Source: Juglans regia (Eukaryota > Streptophyta > Magnoliopsida > Fagales > Juglandaceae). From it: DNA of 64,000 bases. The first letter of the stretch is position 1; the number at the start of each line of letters is the position of its first letter. The stretch lies in assembly GCF_001411555.2 (NCBI RefSeq), contig NC_049903.1, forward strand, positions 26,610,270 through 26,674,269, read 5' to 3'. The notes beneath the pieces were generated by a model, which saw nothing but the letters and a program-made list of their open reading frames with translations, was not told the origin of the DNA and made no database searches. Both the position numbers and the translations under genes were made by a program. Shown here one piece after another: positions 46,200-58,900 of this stretch.

Positions 46200-49100
46200 C
46201 TATTTATTTAATAACTATTGAGTGTTACAATATCATATCAGCATAAGAAATCCCTCAACCTACATTCACAAGCTATAGTTTAGATACTAAAAAGAAGAAG
46301 GAAATATCCCATATATCTAACAACCATGCATTGATCATCTAAACCTCATAATTAATCCTCATAATTAATTAGGCATGGTCCAAGTATAGAGGGAGTACAC
46401 AAAAGAAAGACATATAATTAGAAGCTAAGAGTTGGAAAATACACCTGCATAAAAAGTCATTTAAAGTAGCCCATTCAAGACAAAAGAGGCCACTTGTAAA
46501 TGCGACCAGCAAGCCAGTTATTGTTTCAAATGAAAAGTGATCAAAGACACTTTTTTTTCAAGAGGATCGCATTCCAGTTATTATTTTTTTTCATTCAGCT
46601 GAAAAGTGATCTAAGACAACTATTTTTTCAAAATTTTATAAATTTAATTTAAAATTATAAATGAAGCTTGTGCTTACCTCTTTGTTTAAATTGAGCATCG
46701 ACCAAAATTAATCCCCCATGGCTGGTTCAGATGCTTTCTCCCAAAAGTTCAACTTTTAAATTTTGAAGCAGCCCCTGTGCTGGACTTACGAGTGACCCCC
46801 ACAAATGAAGACTATACAGTTGAGATGCTTTCTTGCAAGGTGAGTTTCTCTTATCTACTAGAGAATATTACAAGAAAAAATATTGCGGGTGGAGAAAAGG
46901 GCTCTTGTGGTGGCATCAGAGTTTCCTATTTCTGTCGTCGTTGTCAGAAAAATGAGGATAAAGGAAAGGAAAAAACAAAACACGTTGGTTTAGCATTCAT
47001 TTCAAATAAAAGGAATGTGGTACATAATTCTCAAAAGAGAGACTATAATTTGATAGTTTTGTAAAAAACGGCAGGCAAAACTACTCCATTAGGATCACTA
47101 CTGTTTAGGAACACCAAATCCATGCTATCTTCCCACCAACAACACCACAGCCATGCCACCACAATTGCTGCCATTGCCAGCATATTGCCTCTCTGGTCAG
47201 CATCCTACCACCACCACCACCACCACATTAACCATCATGGTTTTAGTTTCCAAATACTTGGAAACTAGACAAAATATAATGGCTTGTTTCCTATTTTTGG
47301 AAAATGGTAAAATGGCAGCACAACCAAATGCAACTCTTAAAAGACGTATGTATTATTTTGGGCAGCTGATAATTAATAGTACTGATAAAAGACAATTTAT
47401 ATATATATTTTAGGCTTGGAATGGTGGATGTCAAATGTCTTGTAGCGTATTTAAAACAGGACATTAGAGGCTTACATGCCAGGAAGAAGACCGGAGGGCT
47501 TCGAGATAAACCTTATAAGATAATTGCAAAAAAAAAGGAAAGAGAAAGAGAGAGAACGGCAGAAACATCATGCTCAAATATTAAGAAGTCTTCTTTTCCC
47601 TGTCAAATGTCAACTTTGACCGAGTACTTTGAGGGTTCCATAAAAATCATATGGCATGGTGTGTCTAGGACTCTAGATCTCCAAGCATTAGTTGGCATGC
47701 CTAAGCACTTGGTTCATTCTCTTTTTCCAATGAAATATTTATACAATCAAAAGATGTTGTTTTTTCCCAATATGATATGCAGTTTGAGGGCTTAGAGATC
47801 ATGGAACGCCAAAACAACCATTTTTCAGGTAATTTGTTTTTAGTAGAGATAGCTATGACAAGAATAAGTAGTTGATCATGAGAAAAAAAAAAAAAACTAG
47901 AATTTACTGCACAAGAGATACCTTTTATATTTTCCTTTTTCGTTTCTTTGCGTTATCAAATTAAAGTTGAAAATGTCAACTTGAATGAGATACTCAAGGG
48001 CTATTGAGAGGCTTAATCGAAAGACCTACAAGAATCTTTATTACAAAAGGTCTTAAACTATACATGCAGCGTTATATTATATACATTTAACACGATGCAG
48101 ACAACAACACAATAGTTTTCACAATGAAAAAATAGGTCTTGGCCAAATATTCTCATGGTCTGGTTCTTCAGGAGCTTCAAAGTAATCTTTTAGGATTCAG
48201 AAGTTTGCTGTGTAGGATAGATTTTTGTAATTTCTTCAAGAAAATACCAGGAAGCTCCTTTTGCTTGATTGGTTAAGCTCCAACACGTTTTTATTCACGG
48301 GTTCTGTCTAAAGGAGCTAGTAAAATCTATAAATTTTAGTTCTTCAAGAATTTGAGACCATGCTTATGAACCTTATACCATGTTGCATATCAAGACTGTG
48401 AAACTCTTTTTGGTATATTTCCTATGTGTTTTCCCCTTCCAACCACCCCCAGCCAATAAATCTCGCTCATTTCAAATGTTATCAATAACCAAAAAATCAG
48501 TGGCATACATACAACATCAACAACCCAAAAACCTCACAAAACACAGATCAAACAAACATCAAATCAGCTCATTTCAAATGTTATCAACAACTAAAAAATT
48601 AGTGGCATACGTACAACATCAATAACCAAAAATCCCACAAAACACAGATCAAACAAACATCAAATCGCAGATCCATAAACACATAAACACACATTTTTTA
48701 GTAATGCTAGGAATGGAGAAATGAACCAAAAAGAGAAAAATAAAAACCATTTTCTTTAATTTCTTACGCTTGTAAGACGGAATACAGTGGCTCTCGACAG
48801 CGGTAAATATAATACCAGCAGAGGACTGAAGTCGTGCGGAAATGGTGAAGCTGGAGTAGCCGTACGGATCCTAGAATATTTCTTACACGGTGCCGGAGTA
48901 ATGTAGCCACACGGGGCGGGGAAAGGGTGAGGCTGACGAAAGGACACGAGCTGGGGAGTGGAGGGGATGAGAGAACGCGAGGGAAGGAGGGGGAAAGATT
49001 TCTGAAGGAGACGTAAAGAAGAACGTAGGGGGAGGGGGGGGAATTGAAATGAGAAAACGCACCAAATCGCATGTTCTCTTAAAAAAAAAAAAATCCATGT

Positions 49101-49440
49101 CGGCTGGAGTGCAGATGTTGCGTAAACAGTTGAGATTGTATAGTAAAACTCTATACAAATTTTAACTTATAAATTTTAGAGTTTTTCTACACAACCTCCA
49201 CCACACTCTATACTCCATATATTTTTTTAATTTTTTAATATTTTTTTTGAATATATTCTTTTTAAATTATTTCAAATTTTTTATTCATTATTCACATAAT
49301 AAATATTTAATAAAAGAAAAAAATAATAAAAATTAAAAAGAATGTGAAGTGTAGAATGTGAGGAGGTTGAGAAAATTTTTTCTAAATTTTATTACTATCT
49401 ACGAAACCAAACAGCCCAATTGACAAAGCAGCATCCGAAT
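46200..49440. other. Intergenic region, no recognised gene
   Basis: Short open frames (for example 46777-47064 and 47421-47795 on +) resemble nothing I know. A GC-rich block at about 48,760-49,070 is pyrimidine-rich on the minus strand and may hold a leader or promoter divergent from the TRF-like gene. Confidence 0.4.
48465..48668. repeat. 102-bp tandem duplication
   Basis: Copies 48465-48566 and 48567-48668 both start GCTCATTTCAAATGTTATCA and end with CACAGATCAAACAAACATCA, with few differences. Confidence 0.85.
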
Positions 49441-49690
49441 ATTTCAATTACGTCAGCGAACGCCCCAATTTCGTGTCGCTTTTTGGCGGTTCTGAGGCTT
49501 TTTGGTTTCGAACATTCGCTCGACTTTCTCTGACATCTCTCGCTTGCTCACACAGCTCAAAGCTCTCTTCGTCCTCTTTCTGCCTTCGTTTAGGACTTTA
49601 GGTAGATCTTGGATTTGTTTATTTATTTTTTGTTTAGATTTTCTGAGCTCACGGATCGGAGAGTTTGAGCTCGCTGGGGTAACTTTACTG
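49440..49690 (+). promoter_or_regulatory. Putative 5' UTR of the TRF-like gene
   Basis: Pyrimidine-rich sequence (CTCGACTTTCTCTGACATCTC, CTCTTCGTCCTCTTTCTGCC) leads to the ATG at 49691 and the donor at 49700. The transcription start cannot be fixed by eye; no strong TATA box is seen just upstream. Confidence 0.4.
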
Positions 49691-49896
49691 ATGAATGAGG
49701 TACGGATTTTTATATTAATTTTTCCCATTTTCTCTAATTTTCTGTTTGCTTGCGGAGTAAAGGAAGGAAAAAACGATAGAAACTTCGGTTTTGAGTTTAT
49801 ATTTTCTCCTTTTTATTTTATTTTATTTTTGTTAAAGTTTCTTAAAATGGACTTGCTTGACACAACTTTGCTAAATAGTACTATACTGGTAAGTTG

Positions 49897-49949
<53 letters not shown>

Positions 49950-52900
49950 CCTTCTGTTAAATGTATCTATGGCGGCCCTAAATGGTTTGCTTTTCTGTGG
50001 GCCTAGTTAAGAAAGAATATAATATTCGATCATTTATTTTCTCTCGTTTTCTTCATTTTCTATGCAGCCAAACATAGTTGTCTTTAATACATTGGCTTTA
50101 GGTAACATGGGCGAATTGATTTTCGAAATATTTAATATTTGAATGATTTTCTTAATTGTTATTCGAATTTCTGTATTTAGAATTGGCAGCTTTCAGTTTT
50201 TTCCCGCACCTCTTTCGGATTCCTTACCCATGTTTTTTTGGTTGTCGTTGGATGATAGGGCAAGTTAATGCAGATATTAAATTTGTTTTCTGCCTAGGAT
50301 GTCGCCTTTATTGTAAATTCAAGTCTTAATGAGCAAGGTCTTCAACGTTGCATGTCCCATTCTTAAAAATTATTTTCATAAAGAGTGGCATTAGAAAAAC
50401 AAAAACAATCAATCTAAACAATGGAAAAACTAGAGGCTTCATTTTGCGGTGATTAGGACGATTCACAATTTGAAACGGTTTGGGGTGAGGACTTATGATG
50501 CTGGTATCAGAAAATGAAATGGAATACGAACTAAATATTTTATGATGTTTATATATGTAACAACCTGACCCAATAATTATAAGTTCAAAATATTGATAAT
50601 TTTTATTGGGCCTAAATTATATTTAGTGGGTCATATTGGATAAATCTACGAGCGATAAATTATTGAGGTTGATTAGAAGTTTTAATTAGGATCAATAACT
50701 AGGTTAAATCTCATTTATTATTGAATGAGTTAGACTCCTTTTAAAACTTAAGATCGGCCATTAGAAATTTATTTCAATTTAAACTCATCACTAATTGAAG
50801 TCTTGTACGCAGTCTCAGTCACTGCCAATCTTACATTGAATGAACTTCTAGATCATGTTTTTAAATTCAAACTCTATTCTTAGATGATCATGACTGAGTG
50901 TTTAGCAGATTAGTGTCACTACATGTATTAACCGAGTCAAACTCAAACTTGTCGGCGCCCTCTCCCAAATCTCTATATAAGTATCTCCCTTCTGTGTGTT
51001 ATTTGGAAAAAACCATAAATCTCCATAAGTAACCCAATATACCTTGTCCAGCACAGTGCGTGTTCCATGTTCACCGTGCCAATAGTCGGCTGCCTCATTC
51101 CTCTCACAACCTCTCATACGTTTTCTCTCTCATTCTAGTTCTCGTGATCGATTTCATTCCAGAAATATTAGATTAACGTTGTGAGGTAAGTAGCTTGATT
51201 ATAAATTAGGATTAATATACGGTAGCTAGTTATATATATATTATTAAAGCTAGATTTTTTGAAAGTCAATGTTTATGTACCACGCATGTCATGATATTTG
51301 CAAGTAAGTCATTCATCATGTTTTATTTTGCATATTATAGTTATGTATGTATTATGCATATCATACATCTCACGTTACATAAGACACGTAATCTTTCATA
51401 AGATCAAACGTGAGATAAGCTCAGAGCAGTTAATAAGATGACGATTAGATATATGGTACCAATGCGATTTATGGGTGGATGTGCAAGCCATGAAGCTAAG
51501 TGTGGTCCACAACCTTGCACACATGGTTAAGTGTGTGAGCCAGTATGATAAATAAGATAAGTCAGATGAGCCAAGATAAGTCATGCATGCCATAACATAC
51601 GTATGAACAATCATGATTTTGAATTCTCAGCATGAAATATTTTATGAAAAACCTTATGTTAAGTATGTTTATGTAATGATGGGTTTCTTATTGAGTCATC
51701 GACTCATTTTAGTTTGTTTTATGTTTTTAAACCACCTCCGGTCAGAATATTTATGAAGGTAGAGTTGGAGGATGGGACTTAGTCCAGTGAGGCATGACAT
51801 TGGCCTAGATCATGTATAGGGATTTTAAGTTATGATTTTTTATGGCACAGACTAAGAAATTTTAATAAATGCTTCCGCGCACTCTCATTTACGATTTCAG
51901 TATTTTAATTCAAAATGACTGTATTTATTATAAGGAATCTTTGTACTTGGCGTTTCCTTTAGAAAAAAAAAATTATATTTTTAAGTCAGGTTCAGTAGTA
52001 ACACTTGGCTTCCTTGACAATTTCTAAGTGTGATTTTTTTCTTAAACTTGGGGAGCAGGGTGTTACAATATATACTCTAATACAGGTTGAGCAAGTGTGC
52101 ATCAGAGAGAAACTTAGGAAGATATAAACAAGATCTATGGGGTGATAGAAAGGGAATGTACGATGTCAATGAAAGTGGGCTTGTTGGTGGAGAGAGTGAG
52201 ATGAGTTTATCAGCAATGTTAAGGAAAGTGTATTTGGTGATGGAGGGAGTAAGCTTGTGAAGTTGCTAAATGTTGATGAACAATGTTGTAGTCTTTAGCA
52301 CAATAGAGTAAGCACTATATTTTTAAAAGAGCGAGAAGTAAATGTTGGGAAAGGGTTCCAGTGCTTATCAAATACCCAAAACTAAATGCTTCGCCCAACA
52401 GCTAAAACTTGGGGAAGCTCTATCCTAGGCCCCCACATGGGGGGGCGATTATGGACCCTCAGCCCCGGTCCTAGCCCAGTTCCGTATGGGCCGGTGACTC
52501 CGCTTGAAATGGTAGCTCGTAAATTATGATCTTACAAGCTAAAGACCTTCTACACCTCTCCGGGTCAAACTTCACAAACTCCTTTAATGTCTTATCCCTA
52601 CTACTCCCATCCGTCATCTTTTTAAGTCCAATCCCCAATCTAAATTGAATTTTTTCAAGCAGTCCACGACTTATAGGACTCTTCTTGCATTGTGCATTGT
52701 TCTTCTAAATGATCTTTCATTTGGGAAGTGCCATGTCGTTTATAGTGACAACTATAAACAACACCACAATAGTTACATTTTTCTTGTGGATCATTGGAGT
52801 CACCATCCTCTAATTTTGTAAAATGTTCCCACACGAGAGTGATGGTTTTCTTCTTTGGTGGACCCATGGGTGTTTGGGTAAGGGTAGGTGTAGGGGACGT

Positions 52901-55900
52901 AACACTAGTGCTAGTGTTTGGACTTGGATCCTCCATTGTTTCACTTGGTACTTTCTCAAACACTTGACTTCTAGGAAGACTTCATCCCAAGCGCCTTCTA
53001 GTCTGCAGCTTGTGACAGAATCAGAAAGCACATGGCTGTGAGTTACAGACATTACACCTTAGCTTGGCATTCAAGTTGAATTCAAGGAATTGGGAGCACG
53101 ATTTGCTATTATCCTCCAACAATAATAGCCATTAAGGTGTTATGATGCTTTCATTGAAGCAATACTGCCCTCCATAGTCTGTACCACAAATTTATTTGAG
53201 GATATTGCCGCTTTGAAAAAATATACTTTTTTCAAAAGTTTCTTTTCATTTACTAGTCTTAATATGAACATTTATACATAGAGTTTTATACTATATAAGA
53301 ATGAAAAATGATATTTGCAATCATAAAATTTACAAATTAATGGCATAAAATGGCATCACTGTTTATGCATTGTTCATATTTTGATCAACAGATGTAGAAC
53401 TTTGGTGTGGTACACAGAAAACAACAGCAGATTATCCCTCTGAAAACTTAACAACAGCAGATTATCCCTCTGAAAACTCCCCTGCTTCAAATTGAAACCC
53501 TACACTAGATTGAGGTCTTAGGTTGATACCCTAAATTAGTTTAGGGTTTCAGTTTGAATCCCTAAATTAGTTTAGGGTTTCAATTTGAATCCCTATATTT
53601 GATTAGGGTTTCAAATTGAAACCCCTACTCTACCCTAACCTAGAACACTATGTTTGAATCTGTAAGACCAATCGTAAGAGCCTAAATGAATTGGATGAGA
53701 AGCACATTTGCATAAGAAGGTTGCCAACATTAGGCTGGTTTGGTTACACAAAACCAAACCAAACCATCTCATTTCATCTCATCTCGTATAATCATTACAA
53801 CTTTTCTAAACATCCACACAAAATATAATAAACAATTCAACTTTTTCAAATCCTAAAATAAAAATAATATTATAACAATATTTTATTCAACTTTCAACAA
53901 AACATCTCATCTGAACTACGTAACCAAATAAGGCAAGTGTTAGAGTGTGAGAATATCTTACTGTGGTTTTATCGTTATGCAATCTGCACTCAAACTCAAC
54001 TGATTGTTTTTTAAATTTGTCGTAACACTAATTTTCTTCCCATACCGAAACTTGCGAGGTGAGGATTTACATGCGTTACTACTAATTTGCAATATATGTA
54101 AGTATGGTTTTATTTGGAATTTTTTTATAAATTGTTGGTGATTTGACCCATACCATGGCTACAATTAATCATAAGATCCACGAGATTGTTTGCTTTACCA
54201 CTATAGTCACCTATATTATCTGTTATTTCATGCTTATTGTTGCTTTGCTCTTGGATGACCTGCATCTACACCGCCCCCCCCCACCACACAAAAAACGGGT
54301 ATTTACATTGTTGCCTTTTCTTATATGGTGACTTATATAAAATCTTTTGCACTTTTGAAGTTAATATCTTATCAATGACAAACCTTAAAATCAGATAAGA
54401 TAACTAAGAGGGCTTACCAAATAGTAATAATAATAATAATAAAGTGACAAGGAGGAGAGTTGAGTATGTTAAAAAAATGAGATTAATCTGATATTTATGT
54501 CCTCATTGAACTCATTCTGAATGGTAAGGAAAACACTAGGAATTTTAAAGCATTTAAGCTTGGCTTCTTCTTGAAGTCTCAGAAGAAGCTCTCATTATAA
54601 GTGCAGTACTGTAACAAGGGATTACAGAATTCTTATGATAAGTAGCATAACTATGATTGGAAGCCTGTCTGTCAACAAAAAAGAAAGGATTAGAACCTGG
54701 TAGGATTAGTGATGTTGGATTGTAGCTAGTGTGTTTTGGTCCAAAACTACAAAACGATGGTTCATGCAATCCAAGTTAAATAAGACATCGAATAAGTTGA
54801 AGCGAGGAGTGCAAAAGGTTTTATAGAAGTTGAAGCAGTGTTTTTGCAAATCTGAAAATGAAAGTAGTTGCTGTTGTTATTGTAAAACACTTACTGGATC
54901 ACTCACTTTGGATATGGATTTTTCTGTTTTTAATAATCTATCTTCAGATAAGGGCTTTGTTGCTTAACTTTTGACACCACTTCCCTCTCTCTAAGTAGTT
55001 CTCCACTTTTGTGAGTTATAATAGGCTTGAGAATTGTGTTGGTAGGAGAGAGGTTTGCTTAACATGGAACATATCTTTGAATTTATTTCTACATGATGTT
55101 GGCACAAGGAAGTGTATTTGTGGTTCTAGAGTAAGGTTTCCTGCATGATGCATGTCATAATTCATATGAAGTTTGAGTGGCCACAGTGTTGCACACTTCT
55201 GCGCTTTTTAAATAAGATTATATTACTTATCAGAATGTTTGAGTTGCCACTTTTCAAGTATAATCACCTTCTCAACGTTAACTTATAGGAAAAAATTGTT
55301 CCCACAAAGTCATAAGAACGGAATTCATTTCACTTGACATGCTTGGCTGTTGCTCCACCTTTAGTTTAATTCCTTCACTGCATGCATCTTTTGACTCTGT
55401 CCTTTTTTATGTACTTTGATTGTGTGTTTTCCTAGGTAAAGGAAGATGAATTGTCTGTTTCTACATTGGAGGATGAAACAATTGAAGTTGAGCACTTATT
55501 TGCAGAACCCAAGACTGAGCACGTTTCGGTTGATGGTGTCTTAAGTTTTGGTGATGCGAGTCTGGGAAAATGCTTGCATATTGAAGATTTCTCCTGTGGA
55601 TTTGAGTATGGACTAACAAATAACGGTAATTTATGAGTTCTCAGTTGCTTTTTTCTGAAAAATTATTTATTTCAAGTTCCTCGTGTTTCGATATAGAGAA
55701 AAAGATAGAAGCTTTTAGGACTACTCTTAAACACCCCTTGTGTCATGTATGCCGTCTTCAAATGAGCAGATTTGACATGTTTTCTTCAGGTCATTAACAT
55801 TGTTTCCCAGACTAAAATTTTCCTCTCACAGGTACCATTTCGTTTTTCCCCCCCTCAACCATTTGTAGCAGAAGATGACCAAAATAGCACAAAAGTGAAA

Positions 55901-58900
55901 CAAGGGTGAAATAGAATCATTTGGATGGTGGTTATCTTAGGATTCCTTATAATTCTAAAAGATAACCTCTTTGGACGGATTTAAATAAAGTAAATTCATT
56001 TGTCCTAGGGAATTTGCGTTCCCTACAAACCCCCTTTTGATGAGAGTGTGGATTCCCTTGTCTCTAGAGAGGTGAGAAACTACATTCCCATTACCGTAGG
56101 AAGCTTTTTTCAATTGAAATTGAAAAAATACACTTGATAAATTCTTTTATTACATTAGTTGTGTATTTATCTATAAAACTGGGTTTTATGCAAAATACAC
56201 TTGAGTATCTTGTTCTTTTTGTTATTAGATATTGTTGTGGTTCAAAATAAAATTGGTTGCAATACTGTTTAATTTTCTTTTTATTTGTTGGATATTGTTA
56301 TGATTATTTTTTATACAACTTTTTTTCCGGCCTCCTCATGAGTACTATTTGTAAAATCTGTATTTTAAAGTGAGAAATTAAAGCAAGTCTAACAAATCAA
56401 TAAAGAAAATATTTCAAACAACATATACAGTTTATATTTCGGAAAAGGAAAGAGAACCCAAGGTTCATATGTAGTTTTTATTTTCTATTATTTTTATTTA
56501 ATTTTTAAATATTTTGCATCAGACAATCTTATGCACTTTAAGAGAAAAGAAAAATCATACAGTTGGGATGCCTAAGAATAAACCAAACATGAGAATATCG
56601 TATTTTCAAGGATCCTATCAGATTCCTAAATGTTTCCAAATGTGGGTTTAGTAACATTCTTGAGAATTCAGATCTTGAAGCCATCATATTCCTAGTAATA
56701 TGGATGTCAAAGTGCACCCTTGGGATTAGTCGGGACACTATTCCCGGACACCCGGTGCCAATAAAAAAAAAATATGGATGTCGAAGTGAATGTTGATTCT
56801 CCAACCAAACGGCCTGACATTTTTAACACATACTTGTACATAATCACAATCTAGTGCATTAGGGGTTTCTAATATTTAACACAAAGATGAAGTTTACGCC
56901 AGTTCCTATGATGATATAATATATATTTGCTTAGATAATCCCAAGAGCTGCATATGTGGGGTTGAATTTATTCTTTGACACAGATCTTTCCTTTCTTGGT
57001 GTATATTTCTAATACTGGTGAATGTTTTTCTTCAACTCAAGGTGGTTTGGATTCTAATACTACTCAGGAAGGAGAAGACTTACAACTTGATGTACGTATC
57101 TCTTTTGGCGTATATTTAAACATCACACCATAACTATTATTTTTCTACAATCTTCTCTTTGTTTCTGTAATACATCCTTTTCTTTGCAAAAGTTAGTTTG
57201 TTTTATGTTATTATTATTATTATTTTGGCTTGATGTAAGCTTGAATTTTCAACCCTTTGTGAACTATGCGGTTCCTTATCTGATACTGCTTCAAGCTCAA
57301 CAATTTGTGAGCCTTTTTAGAGCTTTGTTTATGTGATTCATCTCTGATTACTGTTTTAGTAGGTCCTTGATGGATTGCTGGATGAAATTGATGAAGTGGA
57401 TGATCTGGATGCAACAAATGGTCTCTCCAATGCATGTGAATGTGAGGATTTTCTTCTGGGTAAGTTTTTATAATGTGTGCTTTTCAGCTATTGTAAATTG
57501 ATCTGATGATCGTCAATGTAATGTGTTGTTGCCTTTGTCGTCTCCAAGGACAGACATTGAGTTTGCTGAGAATGCTACCAAATTGGATTTGGGTCGTAGC
57601 AAAGAATCATGTTTGGGAAACTCAAGTTCAGAGAGTCAGTCTCCTGGATTAAGTGGAAGTAGTAATGGTGCTGTTGGCATTTCAGAATCATCATCTGTAA
57701 CTATTCTCGAATCTGAATGTAAGAATGATGCTCTTAACAAGACAGCAACTTGTAAGTTACATGGTATCTTAGTGAGCAAATGTGGGTGTCGACCACCAGA
57801 TGAAGACAGTATCCACGCTACTTCATTAGAGTTAACAAAACTTGATGACTTGAATAGTGATAAAAATCTTTTAGCATGTGGTATCTCGTCTGCTGGGGGT
57901 GAGAAGAGATTGCGTAAGCCGACTCGGAGGTACATTGAAGAATTTTCAGATAAAAAGTTGGAATATATGAAGCGGGGAGAAAAATATTCTGCTGGTATGA
58001 GACGCAGAGCATTAACTGTAATTCCTGAGGAGAAATCTTTAGGTGGTATCAGTGTTCCAGCAGTGTCTCAATTTCGGGCGCGGCTGGGACGACCAAAGAA
58101 ACAGAAACAGGTGCCAATATCGGTAGGGAAAATTTTTAGACCACCAGATTCTGTGTTTCATTAATCAAGAAGATTCATAAAAATTCTCTCTCTCTCTCTC
58201 TCTACCAAAACTAAAAAAATTAAAAACAAAAAGTCTGTCAGGTTTGTGCTTGAGCTTATGCACACCTACACTTTTTCATGACTTTGTTGGCATGCCCAAT
58301 TGTCAGTTCATATAATGCCAGCCATTTGTCAATCAGTCATATAATGCAGTAGTTTCATAATATAATATCAACAATGTATATATCACTCTCTGTACAGGAG
58401 ATTGAATCTGACAAGGAACTTGTCTCATCTGAATCGGAAGATGACGGTGTGACCAAAAAAATATCTAAAAAACATGATAGGAGGAAGCATCAAAGGATGT
58501 GGAATCCTTCCGAAGTGATTAAGTTGGTTGATGGGATATCAGAATATGGAGTTGGCCGATGGACTGATATAAAAAGGCTCCTGTTTTCGACTTCTGCTTA
58601 TCGCACACCCATTGATCTTAGGGTATTTTACAGTGCCTTTTTCAATTAAGCAGCTGTATTTATAGTTCAAATTTTGTTTACTGTCTGTCTGTGCATGCTG
58701 TAGGACAAATGGAGAAATCTTTTGAGAGCTAGCGGTGCACAAAAGCCAACCAAGAAAGGGGTTAGCTTTCTTATTTTATTTATTTGCATAGATGGGTTTG
58801 TTTTCCCTAAACTTATCTTGTGAAAATTTTCAACCATTCTTGTGCTTCATGGATTTAATGCTGCTTTGCTGTAATAAATTTCACTTGTTCATTGCAAGTG

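Noticed and set aside
47421..47795. 124-codon plus-strand frame
   Set aside because: No recognisable domain, no clear splice or promoter context, and composition like surrounding AT-rich DNA. It cannot be supported as a gene.
48764..49072. Minus-strand Ser/Pro-rich frame in GC-rich sequence
   Set aside because: Probably a pyrimidine-rich leader or promoter region; no homology and no downstream coding exons seen on that strand.
57636..57935. 99-codon minus-strand frame opposite TRFL exon 5
   Set aside because: Antisense shadow of the long coding exon, which joins in frame with its neighbours on the plus strand.
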